Notes under the pieces: model-generated
Told to the model about the DNA's origin: nothing
What the model saw: the letters and a program-made list of their open reading frames with translations, nothing else
Database searches by the model: none
Shown: one piece after another, positions 24,322 to 36,000 of the stretch
Layout of the letters: each line of letters begins with the position of its first letter
How positions within the stretch are numbered: position 1 is the stretch's first letter
Position numbers and translations under genes: made by a program
DNA from: Chenopodium formosanum
Lineage: Eukaryota > Streptophyta > Magnoliopsida > Caryophyllales > Amaranthaceae
Direction: 5' to 3'
DNA: 64,000 bases
Assembly: GCA_024500155.1 (NCBI GenBank)
Contig: CM044873.1
Coordinates: 7,941,001 to 8,005,000, forward strand

Positions 24322-24600
24322 GGGCCTGGACCGCACCCGTCATGGGAGAGTGCAAGTCCACCACTTTACAAGACCAAAGGGGTTCCACCTTAAAACCATA
24401 TGGGTTCCACCTCAAAACCATATGGCAATGAGGGGAGTAACCCCTTAGCCTTATATTGTGGTGGTAACTCTTGAATTCTTTCAATGTGGGATTTCATAAC
24501 AACTACACTCCCCCTTTAGTGTTTAGTGTGGGACAAGAAGAATGCTCACATGTGGGTTGTTCATGGGCTCAACACTCCCCCTCACATGTGAGCTGTCCAT
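24322..24600 (+). repeat. Dispersed repeat family copy
   Basis: Second of three copies (see 20688 and 32636). The ggttccacctyaaaaccatatgg block occurs twice in a row here, and the end carries the fullest form of cacatgtgggttgttcatggg. It contains no ORF. Confidence 0.5.
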
Positions 24601-25362
24601 AGTGTTTTTGGCCCAGTATACTTTAGCAATTTTTTTTATATCTAAATAAATTTTTAGATCTCTACCATTCACAAATTTATTTTCTATAAAGTTTTGTCAT
24701 GGATTAGTTAGTATTATTCCTTTTTTCGTCTTTTTTAAGTTCACAATTCTTTTAAATTTTTTAAGTTCACAGTTCTTTTAGATTTCGTCTATTTGTTCTT
24801 GCTTTTTTGCTTTTGAATTGGGTGGTTTGATATGCCTATTTCATTCCATTTGAGGTCTTGTAATGGCTGTCATCTGATTTTGTACTCCGTATTTGTTTTT
24901 TTTTTAATCTAGTAGTACTTTGATTAGACGGATAATTTAAACGTCTCCCATTAAACAAACTAATACTTTTTTTCACCTTAATTGTTGAATTGAAATTATT
25001 TTTTGCCGAACTTAACTTATTTTTACTGATTCATATATATATTTTTAAAGTTACTTACATTTTTTTTTATTAAATTGGAATTATTTTTATTGAATTTTAC
25101 AAATGTTGTTTTAAGGTGAAAAGAACGAGGCCCAAGACCATGCAGTCATGCTCACTTTACATTATATTTGCTAAACAAAAATTATTTTTACTAAACTGAA
25201 ATATTTTTTTTTCTGAAATTAAACTATTTTTGTTGAAATTGATTATTTTAACCAATAAAAAATTATTATTGATACACATACACTATTATTTCCTCTGTAC
25301 TCCGTATCTAATCAGTAATTCACTAGGTCAATCGGTTGTGCACAAAACTTTTGCAGAGTATG
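24601..25362. other. Gene-free AT-rich DNA
   Basis: T-rich with many short attattttt words. No gene or transposon ends are visible. Confidence 0.4.
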
Positions 25363-25364
25363 TA

Positions 25365-25367
25365 CTC

Positions 25368-25409
<42 letters not shown>

Positions 25410-25642
25410 TGCATCAATTTGACCGGCACATTTTCTAAGACATTACTTTGACCATTAATATCTTAATTGTGCATTAGTAAAATTATAACAAAATTATATT
25501 ATGAAACTAGACATTATGACAAATCTAATGATATATTATATAATAACATTAATTTATTTTTTAGAGGTGAAAAAATTAAGTCAACCATGATATGTGAATA
25601 GTGCAATTTTCAAAGTGATGCATATAAAAAAACCGGAGGGAG
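25365..25642. mobile_element. Stowaway-like MITE
   Basis: ctccctc at the left end and gagggag at the right end, with TA on both sides (25363-25364, 25643-25644). The inner part of the inverted repeat, tatgcatca near 25407 and tgatgcata near 25616, also pairs. A 28-30-base T-run has expanded inside the left arm. Confidence 0.65.
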
Positions 25643-25879
25643 TACTATTTATGTGTAAGTTGGTGAGGTTGAAAATTAAATTTGTTGATAAAAGAGGAGT
25701 ATAATAAGTGGGGTCAGTGGGAGGAAAGATAAATATGTATTCCACTATGAAGTGATGCATTTATTAGATAAGACCATATTAAGTAATTCGGATTCGAAGT
25801 ATATTATATTTATTTTTTAAAGTTATTGATTTGTACTAATTTAAACTTATATTTCCTTAACTAAACTTAATTTATTTTT

Positions 25880-26876
25880 GGAAAAATTGATTCTAATAAT
25901 CCCACCTTTGGTCAGTTCGTTATTAATAATCCCACCTTTAGATTATTATTTAATAATCCCACCTTTATAGGTGATCTTCTTGTATTGGTCCTTAACCTGT
26001 TGGTGACCGGTTTTGAAAGGTTAGGATGCCACGTGTTATTGTTTAATTGGTTGAAAAATAAAAAATGAAATAAAAAAAAAAACTGAAAAAATAAAAAATA
26101 AAAAAAAAACAAAACTGAAAAATGAAAAAACGAAACTGGAAAAATGAAACCCACCACCTATCCCCCCCCCACCGTGAACCCTAACCATAGCCTAGCCCCA
26201 CCTTAAACCGGTCGGCCGCCACCATAAACCCCCGAAAACGGCCGGCCGGAACCCCCCATTACCGAGTTCACCCCCGATGACCAAAATCAACCCCTCGAAT
26301 ACCACCCTTGAAACAACCATAACCACTACAACCACCATCCTATTAACCCCACCCAGCCACCGAAACCCCCCTCTAACCTTCAACAACCACCGAAAAACCC
26401 TTAAATCTTACCCAAATTCAACCTCAAGCCATCCCTTGAAATGGATTCATTGATTTTTTTTTTTTTATCCATTGAAGTTAAAGGGTTCATTTCGATGGTT
26501 TTCGTGGGTGTGGGGGTTGGAATCAAGTCGGTTTTTGCTAGGTAAGGGTGGGAATGGAGGTTTCGGCGGTGGATATGGGGTTCGGCGGTGGAGGAGAGGA
26601 CGCCGGAGGTTGGGGTTAGGGTGGTCGTTGGGGCTGGCTGGGTTTAAAAATATGGCTTTTTTTTTTTTTACCAAATTATTTTTGACCAATTATTAAGTGA
26701 CATGTGTCACTCGCATTAAAATTAAAAAAAATGTTTACCTAAAGTTCAGGTTACCGGTCATAAGGGACCAATAGAAGAAGATTCCCTATAAAGGTGGGAT
26801 TATTAGATAATAATCTAAAGGTGGGATTATTAACAACAAATCGGCTAAAGGTGGGATTATTAAAAGCAATTTTTCC
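25880..26876. mobile_element. Non-autonomous Mutator-like element, about 1 kb
   Basis: Inverted ends of about 30 bases: ggaaaaattgattctaataa at 25880, with its partner ending at 26876, two mismatches. tttattttt flanks both sides exactly (25871-25879, 26877-26885), a 9-bp duplication typical of MULEs. The wording aataatcccaccttta repeats three times inward from each end. The middle (about 26160-26640) is unusually GC-rich: C/A-rich in its left half and G-rich in its right half. The three short ORFs there are low complexity and not credible genes. A captured host fragment (Pack-MULE) is possible but I cannot name one. Confidence 0.75.
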
Positions 26877-27174
26877 TTTATTTTTACAGCACTTTTATTA
26901 TTTTTACCCCTAAATCAGATGGTTACAAGCATTGGCTTCTTCTATTTGTCATTTTCTTCTCCATGGCATTAATCATGATTATTTATCTCCTTGCCTTCAA
27001 TCCTTCCCTCCGGTAGAAGCACTATGATATGATCATCTTTATCATTTTAGATTATTGATTTTCGTTTTGAAGCTCCCGGCAACGCCAATAATGAATGTGG
27101 TTACGTTCCACAACTCATTAATGGAAACAGAGGATGAGCGAGGAAAAAGAGCCCAAAATAAGAGGAGTAAATAA

Positions 27175-27699
27175 GGAAATTTTGTGTAGAACTACCCTAA
27201 AGATAGGGTCATTTGTGAACAATTACCCGTTTTTTTCGTTTGTTTAGAACTACTCACAAATTTGAAAGCGTTTGGTTAGCACTACCCATTAACATTTTCC
27301 GTCCAATTAAGACGTTATCGGAGCCCACTTTTTTCACTTTTTCCACCTAATTAACTCTCCCAATTTGTATAAAAGTTTTAGTTTACCTTAATTAAACTAA
27401 TTAGGGTTTAATTAGAATTCATTTTAGGGTTCATGAGTTTAGTATTATTTGGGGATTTTGATTTCTAGGTTTGAGGGTTTAATTGAATTGAGGTTTTTGA
27501 TTATTTTAGCATTAATTGGCCATTGTAATCGGAAAAAGTGAAAAATTAGGCCAAAATAACATTTTAATCGGATGAAAAACGTTAGTGGGTAGTGCTACCC
27601 AAACTTTTCCAAACTTACAGGTAGTTCTAAACAAATAAAAAAAATGGGTAGTTGTTCACAAATGACCCTATCTTTAGGGTAGTTCTACACAAAATTTCC
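27175..27699. mobile_element. Mutator-like MITE with near-perfect long inverted ends
   Basis: The left end ggaaattttgtgtagaacta is paired by the right end up to 27699, with perfect pairing continuing for about 48 bases. Flanks agtaaataa (27166-27174) and agtaaacaa (27700-27708) agree at 8 of 9 bases. It is 525 bp with no ORF, and it lies in a TGCACAT-type dispersed repeat. Confidence 0.7.
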
Positions 27700-27719
27700 A
27701 GTAAACAATATGCACATTT

Positions 27720-27851
27720 TTTTCGGTAAGGAGAAATCCCTATTCCCTTGCAAGTTGGGGGAATTAGGGATCCCACTTTGCTTGGGGTGAGAATCGAACC
27801 CCTCTCACAAGAATGGAAGGAGGGTTTCTAACCATTAGGCCAACCTTAGAG
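27720..27851 (-). mobile_element. tRNA-derived SINE with 20-bp target duplication
   Basis: Read on minus: ggcctaatggttag resembles a pol III A box and ggttcgattctc resembles a B box, and it ends in an A-run (T-run from 27717). The 20-base word agtaaacaatatgcacattt is present on both sides (27700-27719, 27853-27872). The related repeat at the start of the window has that word once with no insert. This shows retroposition by target-primed integration. Confidence 0.75.
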
Positions 27852-28008
27852 AAGTAAACAATATGCACATTTAGAAGTAAACTTATCCACATTTAGTTCA
27901 AAATTTATGCACACCGAATTTAAACCAAGTTATATTTGCACATACAGTTTGAAAAATATGCGCATTTAGTTTGCATAATCCTTCTCATTTTAAAGAATTT
28001 CTCATCTA
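27852..28008 (+). repeat. Dispersed repeat, copy 2 (TGCACAT-rich)
   Basis: Matches 25-205 in word order (gaagtaaacaatatgcaca, ttatgcacacc, tatttgcacat, ccttctcattttaa). It is the target of both the SINE and the neighbouring MULE-type MITE. Confidence 0.55.
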
Positions 28009-28040
28009 TTTATTGTGTACGTGTGTATTACTTCCTAAAG

Positions 28041-28297
28041 TTCCTGCAAAGACAACCCCCCATTGCAATGATGCCTCTCTTTTCCAAAAGTTCCCCTGCA
28101 AAGACAATCCCCCATTGCAATAATAATGGCTCTCTTTTTCAATTTTCGTGCACTTTTCCTCAACTAAAATCTTCACAACCACATACAATAGTATTGAGTT
28201 CCTACAAAGACAACCCCCCACTGCAATTCTGTCTTTGTTTTCCCAATTTTCATGCACTTTTCTTCAACTTAAATTTTCACAACCACAACAGTATTGA
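28041..28297 (+). repeat. Imperfect tandem duplication
   Basis: The module cctrcaaagacaaccccccaytgcaat occurs three times (from 28043, 28093 and 28201). The module with tgcacttttcctcaact and ttcacaaccacaacagtattga occurs twice (about 28140 and 28244), giving a unit of roughly 104 bases. An ORF crosses it but resembles no protein. Confidence 0.55.
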
Positions 28298-28350
28298 AAT
28301 TACATGACAACCCTTCAACATGCTATTATTTGATGGGCATTTGCCAGTTG

Positions 28351-28511
28351 TTTTTTTTTTTTTGAAAACACGCATGATCAATCATGTTAAAGAGATAAAG
28401 AGTCCATGAGTACATAAGGATCAACTTCACTTGGGCAAAAAATTTCCCAAATTTGTTCCACCCCATAAGGAATAAGCTTAGCTAGGGAGTGAGCAACACT
28501 ATTGCCATCAA
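28351..28511 (-). mobile_element. Very short 5'-truncated LINE tail (RNase H end)
   Basis: On the minus strand the frame reads LDGNSVAHSLAKLIPYG and then WEIFCPSEVDPYVLMDSL before a stop. This is the usual C-terminal end of the RNase H domain of plant L1-type LINEs. An A-tail follows (T-run at 28351-28363). The word gatgggcattt occurs on each side (28332-28342, 28512-28522), a likely target duplication. Only about 160 bases of the element remain. Confidence 0.6.
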
Positions 28512-28825
28512 GATGGGCATTTAAGTAGTTATAGACCATATAGTCATATACGACTGACTTGCAGCCCAATTCAGTAAATCAGAATATATAAGCTCTTAAT
28601 ACCAATAAAGTTTGTTATAGTCATATATGACTGAAGCAGTTGTAGGCCTTGTAGCTTGGAAATTTCTCTGCAAGTTGCAGCCTATCAAAGTATCAATTGT
28701 CTAGCTGTACAAAGACGTACAATACATGAATAAAATGAAAGGGCTGGTAATTGAATATACTAGTGGAAGAAATTAAGTTAGAGGAAATGAATTACGTAAC
28801 ATTAAAAAAAAAAAAAATGTAATAA

Positions 28826-29065
28826 GGGCCTGTTCTCTTACGTTGAAATTCAGTTCAGTTCAATTCAGTTGAGTTGAGTTCAGTTCAGTTCTTGAGTTCA
28901 GTTCAGTTCAGCTCAATTCAGTTCAGTTCAGTTCAGTTCAGCTCCTAATTTCCTTCTCTTATAAAATATTCATTTCAGTTCAGTTCAGTTCAGTTCAGTT
29001 CAGCTGAGTTCAGTTCAATTCAGTTCAGTTCAGTTCAGCTGAGTTCAGTCAATGAGAACATGCCC
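28826..29065. mobile_element. GTTCAG-family MITE, longest copy
   Basis: gggcctgttctc and gagaacatgccc are inverted ends, with TAA on both sides (28823-28825, 29066-29068). The interior is dominated by more than twenty gttca units in both arms around the ataaaatattcatttcag core. Confidence 0.7.
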
Positions 29066-29068
29066 TAA

Positions 29069-30039
29069 GTAGGTCTTTTTTTCGTTAGAAAGAAAACATA
29101 CATATAAAAAAGGAAATATTGAAGGAGGTCACATGTGACATAAGTTGTTTGTGTTTCTATAAACTAGGTATATATATTTGTATGAGAAGATTTATTATTA
29201 TTATTATTATTATTATTTATTATTATTATTATTAATTTTTATTTTTTTGAGACATTGTATGTGAAGAAATTAGTTTAATAATAGTGTGTGTGAGTTTTTT
29301 CTTTTTTGTTTTTTACCTACTTTTAACTACATTTAAAACCAAAGTAGGTTGTCATCTAAAATAAATTAAATTAAATGTATCAAGTAAAAGTTAAAACTTT
29401 GTTTTTAATATGTGGAGCAAACTTGAAAGCATTGAGTATAAGAGACCATTACTACACCCACAATTGCCCACAATTGAGATTTAAAGTTGCTTTTAATTAA
29501 TTAGGATAAATATTGGATTGGTTTGAACAACTTATGCTATTTCACGTTCATGAATCTAAACAAGGCGAGTTAAAAGCAATTTGGCCGGTATGGACTTGAG
29601 AGGGTGATAGAGTATAAAACCAAATTGCGAGCAATATGTCTTTAGCGATACATATATACATCATAATCCGTAACGTTTTTTGTTAATCAAGTTGTCAGAC
29701 AAAACCCTTTACTAAATACTGTAGTATGGTAGATTTTATTTTATTTAGGGAGTACTCTTTTTAGTTCTTCTTATGAGTTATGACAGCTAATTAGCTGTTT
29801 CTAGTAATGTATATTAGTATTAACATAGTGTGTACCACGTGACCAAAGTTCCTAATAACATCCTTAGTCAAAAATTTTGATCCAATAATTTAAAAAAATT
29901 TGTCTTATATACTCTTATAGTATAACTTCATAATCAATTGACCAAAGTTTTTATCATCGTTCATTCTTATATCCCAAAGAAAAAAAAAACCTCCTCTCTC
30001 TATCGTGTAATTTCTCTCAAGCAAGTAAACCTGGCTACC
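29069..30039. other. Upstream region and leader of MATE-3
   Basis: AT-rich, with a split (tta)n microsatellite at about 29192-29231. The last ~40 bases before the start are CT-rich (cctcctctctctatc), consistent with a 5' leader. No clear TATA box is seen. Confidence 0.4.
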
Positions 30040-33000
30040 ATGGTATTAGATCAAGCAGTTCCTTTAATTTCAGAAAATAACGATGATTCAACATCAAATA
30101 ATGAAGGAGTAACACAAAATTATGATTATTATTATGATGACCTCGCTCTTACTAAGCGGGTATGGATTGAATCTAGGAAGCTATGGCACATTGTTGGTCC
30201 GACTATCGTTACTCGTATCGCGGCCTACACGTTGTTCGTGATCGCTCAGTCCTTCGCCGGCCACATCGGTGATGTTGAACTCGCTGCCATCTCCCTCGGT
30301 TCCAACGTCATCGTCGGCCTTACTTGTGGTCTATTGGTATTACGTGCTACACTCTTTTACTCAATTTTTATATAGAGTACAAGCTGTTTCTTGATTCACT
30401 GTTTATTTTTCGGAGGTGGTAAAAGCAATTTTCGTGCTTTTGTGAGATAATAAAAAACAAAAATTTCCTTTTTGTTTTTCACATTTGAAATCTTTTATAA
30501 GAGAAAAATGGTTTATGCAATAATAACTAAAATGTTACGGATTATATTAAAAGAAAAAAAAAAAAGACTTGCGAAGGAGTAACATTTTTATGTACTCTTA
30601 TCAGTTTAAATTAAAACTTTTATTGAAAAAATAAAGTACTCTTATTATGGAGTAACTTTTAATAATCCTTGTCAAAAAATACTTTTAACTTTCAATAGAA
30701 AGAAATTTTTAATTTTTTCTGTGAATTGATGTGAGATAATAAGACGATTAATCCTATCTAGTCAACATAATCTTCCGTCAGATTAGTGATATCACGATTT
30801 GATTCGATTTATTAAAGTGAACCTTATTAAATGACATACAGCTTACGGAGGTACAAGTTATAAGTATAGTCAAAATTCTATATATTTTCTTTTTTTGTTT
30901 AAAAAAAAAATAGTAATAATTGTAACATGGAAATGATAATCATTAGAGAAGTTAAAAGAAGAGAGTAAACTAGTAAAGGATAGGTTAAGTGGTTAAAGCT
31001 CCTCTCCTGTATCCAGATGATCATGTATCATGGGATTGAGTCTCATGATTCGTTCTTGTGACTCTCTAAACAATTTTTTTTTTTTTATAAAAAAAAAAGA
31101 AGTTAGGAGAACAAAATTATTAAAATAATTTGTTATTAGTAACTTAATCTTTCTCTCTCGTTTATTTTATTTATTTTTATTCTTTTTAAATGCGTGTCAA
31201 ACGAATATGATTAGGTGTTTATATGTGAGTATGACTCAAATCAAATCAGCAATTAACCACTAATTTGACGCTAACTAAGACGCAATACCAACCCTTTTTC
31301 ATTGTAAACTACAGTATTAATTAACTTGACAAATTTAAAAAATAATTAACTTGACAAATTTTCCTTAAAAAAAAAAAATAAAAAAAAAAAACTTGACAAA
31401 TTAAAATTTCTAATGCATATTACCAACCTTTTGTTTCCATCTGCAGTACTCCGTACTATCTTTGAAGAAATAGTATCTGTTCCAAACTTCTAATGCATTG
31501 GATGTTGAAAAGAAAAATATGAGTAGTTATTTCAATTTTTTTTACTTGCCTATTTACTCTGTACGTATTATTTATTTTGTCAAACTTTATAAACTTTAGT
31601 TGTCTTTTGTGATTTCTATTTAGAGTAATAAGAAAAAACATTATCACCACGTGGATCATCCTAGATTCATTTCAAATTTTAATTTTGTCTTCATACTCTC
31701 TATGTTCATTTTGACTTGATTATTTCTTTTATTAGCTTGCCGATTTACAATGTTAATCATCAATAACTTTAATTCTTTTAAGTAAAAATTATAAAAGTTA
31801 TATATTGTGATAGCCTTTTTTAGACGATTTTAATAAGATTGCACATGAACATGTTTTTTTTTTTATTACATATAATTCACAAAAGACAGTCAAAGACTCA
31901 AAGGTGGGTTGGTGGATAGTGTAAAAGTCAAAGCGGGTTAAGTAATAAAGAACGGAGGAAGTAGTATAACATCAAATTTTTATACGAAATTAAAGATACT
32001 AATGTTCAATATTCTACATTGAAAATAGCAAAATGTAAATGGGAAGGAATTTTGAGGGCGTATTGGCGTAAGAGAATGAAAGAACCCCCTTCATTATTTT
32101 ATGTTCATCTTTTGACTATTGATGTTTGTCCAGACACATTTTTTTTTTTTTTTTTTTTTATTAATAACTGTTAATTTCATGTAATTGAAAACTTCTAAAT
32201 TTTAATAGTCCCAATGTACACATTAAATGTGTCTAGCACACCGCGACATGACTTTAATATTTCTGTATATATTGGTACGGAGTAATGATTTAAAAGAAGA
32301 TTTCAAACAAAAATATACTTTTTCCGTTTTCTTTTAGATGCAACACACCTTTTAGCGCGGTAATTAAGAAAGGTGGGGTTTACATGATATAATAAATTTT
32401 AAAATAGGATGAGTGGTTGTTAGGAGTGTAATTTAGTGGGCCATGTGCTTTAAGTAAGGAATATAGTATAGTTTTTCCCTAAAATATCTTTCCTTTTATA
32501 GTGTGTTGCAAGTATTGTGACATTTTCTTTTTAGGAAAGTGTTGCAAGTAAAAGAAAACGGAGGAAGTAGAAAAGAATAGGAGAGTGTAGAAGCTACTCC
32601 ATATATTAATAATTTATTGAGGGAGTATAAAACTAGTTTGGGCCGCACTCGACCTGAGAGAGTGCAAGTTATCACTTTACAAGATCAAGGAGGTTCCACC
32701 TCAAAACCGTGTCAATGAGAAGAGTAACCCCTTAGCTTTATATTGTAGTGGTAACTCTCTTGAATTCTTTCAATGTGAGATTTCATTACCACTGCACTCC
32801 GCTTTTAATATTTTAGTGTGGGATAAGAGAATGCTTACATGTGGGTTGTTCCTGGGCTCAATATCTTAGCTTAATTAAACTAATACTAATAGAACCGTTA
32901 TTAGAATATGAAAACAATGAAATTAATAAGCGAAAATTATAGAAGAAACTACTCCTTTTGACTTGCGTGTTTGTCAAATGTGCGAAATTCGATCATATAT

Positions 33001-36000
33001 TATAATTGTGAATTATTGGTTTTAATAGGTTGGAATGGCAAGTGCACTGGAGACGTTATGTGGACAGGCATATGGTGCAAAAAAGTATTACATGTTGGGT
33101 GTGTACATGCAAAGGTCATGGATAGTTTTGTTCACATGTTCTATAATTTTACTACCTTTGTTCATTTTTTCAACCCAATTATTAAAGCTATTGGGTCAAC
33201 CGGACCATGTTGCGGATCTAGCCGGGACAGTGACCTTGTGTCTAATACCATTGCACCTATGTTTCCCGTTCCTCTTCCCGTTGCAGACGTTCCTTCAAAG
33301 CCAACTGCAGCCCGGGATCATGGCATGGGTTTCGATAGTTGGTATCGTGTTTCAAATTATTGGTTCATGGATATTGGTCACGGTACTTGGGTGGGGTGTA
33401 GTGGGTGTAGCCATTGCTTTGTGCTTGGCTTGGTGGATACAAGCTTTGGTGTTGTTTGGATACATTGTTTTTTGGGGTGGTTGTCCCCTTTGTTGGGCTG
33501 GTTTCTCTATGGAAGCCTTTTCTGGTCTATGGGAATTCATCAAGCTCTCTGCTGCTTCTGGCGTCATGATCTGGTAATTGTGTTACGACACTTTAAATTT
33601 TGCACCATTTCGATCTAATTCACGAATATTAAAAAAAAAAAAAAAAAAATACTCCGTACTCATTATATAAAATGACATTCAATTTTGTTTTCTCATTTTA
33701 AGTAATTTAAAGATGTATTAAATGCTACTTGATGAGAAAGACCTCTTCTTGGATCCAACAATCGCCATGAGGTCACCAATAGTTATTATTTGCATCATGA
33801 TGCATCTAGAAATAAGTGCACCACGACTATAATTTTGAACATTTAGTAAAAAAACTTTACAAAAATTGAACATAAATTTGCAATTTTATATGTTTATATT
33901 TTATAAAGAAATTTTCATTTTATTATATTACAAATCTATTGAATTATTACGAGTCAGACAAACTTCTTTCAAAAAATTGATGTTTATTATGTAGTTTTAT
34001 ATTTACTATACTACGAGTACATTATGATTGTTCATTTTTTTTTTCCATTAAATGTTCAAAATTTGCGATTGTTCATTTTTTTTTCCATTAAATGTTCAAA
34101 ATTTGCGATTGTTCAGATTTTTTTTTTACTAAATGTTCAAAAATATAGTTGGGGTACTAAATGTTCAAAATTTGCGATGTTCAGATTTTTTTTTTTTTAC
34201 AAAATGTTCAAAATTTTCGATTGTTCATAAATTTTTACTAAATGTTCAAAAATATAGATGTAGTCCACCATTTATATTCAAAAAGAAATTGTTCAGAAAT
34301 TTTCTAGGTGCACCATGCATGGTGCATTGGTGCACATAAAAATTTGCAGGTTTAGTACTTATATTGTTAACCTATAAGAATTTATTATTCTTGGAAGCAT
34401 AAATGGTTATAATGGAGCCATAATATATCGTCTTGCATGTTACAATTAAAAATTTGTTCTACAGTCAATGACAGAATCATCATTAATGTTGTCAACATTA
34501 ATTTGTGTATTGCATGCATGGGCAGTTTGGAGTACTGGTACTCTACAGCATTGATGTTGATGACAGGAAATTTGAAGAATGCAGATATCGCTTTGGATGC
34601 TTTGTCAATATGGTATGATGATATGAATTAAGTTCAATGTCAATTTTATTTTTACTATAAGTAGTCTCCCATTTAATGAAACTTCATTTATTACGGAGTA
34701 CAACGTACGGAGTAATATTTTAGATGCCCAAAATAAGCCATACTTTATGTATCTAATTACCCACATTGGCGAGGAGAACAAGAGAGTGAGTTTAAACAAT
34801 TTTTCTTATATTACTTGTATAAAAACCAATAAATCGATAGATATATAATAGTTTTAACACCTCAAACTTATAAATTGGTTTATTCTACCTTATCAAAACC
34901 TTGGGTAACAGCAACAAATATTACTCCATACTATTGTACAGTAAATACTACTCCATACTTCGTATAATTGAAATACATTACATAGCTATGATATTGCATT
35001 AAAAAAAGGTGAAACAAATAGCCAACAATCAGGGAAATGATTTTGGCACACCCCCAATTGATTTTGACACACCCTTATATGAGAGCACAATTTTCTATGC
35101 TCTTCTCACATAGGGGTGTGCCAAAATCAATAAATGATGGGCCAAAATCAATTTTCCAACAATCACGGTCAGTAATATTAGTCCCACAGACAGCTAAGTA
35201 CTAGTACATGCAATTTTTTTTGAAAACTTACGTGACATTTGTGAGGTGACTCTTCATTCATGTGGAAGTGTACTACTCTACTAATGTACAATCAATGATA
35301 CAAGTTTCGTTTTCAGCTTTAATTTTCCTGTCTTTTCTGTCGAATTTCTGTTAGGCTCTTTTTCTAACTTGAGCATTTTGGTTCATTGTTTCTGTTTTGT
35401 AGCACCAGCATCAACCAGTGGGAAATAATGATACCTTTTGCGTTCTTTGCTGGTGTTGGGTATGTAAGAAATTTTGAATTGCTTAATTACCCTAATATAT
35501 ATTGTTATGCTTTTAATTGCCCAGGTATATACTTCCTCCGTTTCTATTTAGTTGACGGGTTTGATTTAGGCACATATATAAAAGAGATGAGAGAGAGTGA
35601 TAGAGAATGAAAAAGCAAGTGGGTAGCTTGTAAATGCAAGGTAAAAAATTTACCCAAAAAGGAAACTTGTCAACTAAAAAGAAACTTCCTAAAAAGGAAT
35701 ACGTGTCAACTAAAAAGAAACGGAGGTAGTATGATTAGGGTACGTAGTGATATACTGATGACCAAGTGCGTGTTTCGTTGTTACTTGTGATTGGTTTTTT
35801 AAAGGAAACTACTTCTTTTGTTTTTATATAATTTGTCTCAATTTTGTTTTTGGCTTGTCCTTTCACGTTTGCCCCATACAATAGACACTTAGTCGTATTA
35901 TGAGACCTTATTATACTCTCCCACCAATTACATTTGGTCTCACCACTTTTCACTTGCATTTCAATAATCCAATGGGGTAAAAAAAAAAAAAAAAGAAACT

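Noticed and set aside
26192..26696. Gly/Pro/Arg-rich ORFs in the middle of the 1-kb MULE
   Set aside because: Low-complexity translations on both strands with no domain or start context. They are explained by the biased composition of the element.
27720..27851. tRNA gene on the minus strand
   Set aside because: It has A- and B-box-like words and a B-arm, but no complete cloverleaf or anticodon arm, plus an A-tail and target duplications. It is a SINE.
29938..30039. Longer N-terminus for MATE-3
   Set aside because: The additional residues come from a CT- and A-rich leader and have no counterpart in MATE-1 or MATE-2. The ATG at 30040 has a better context.
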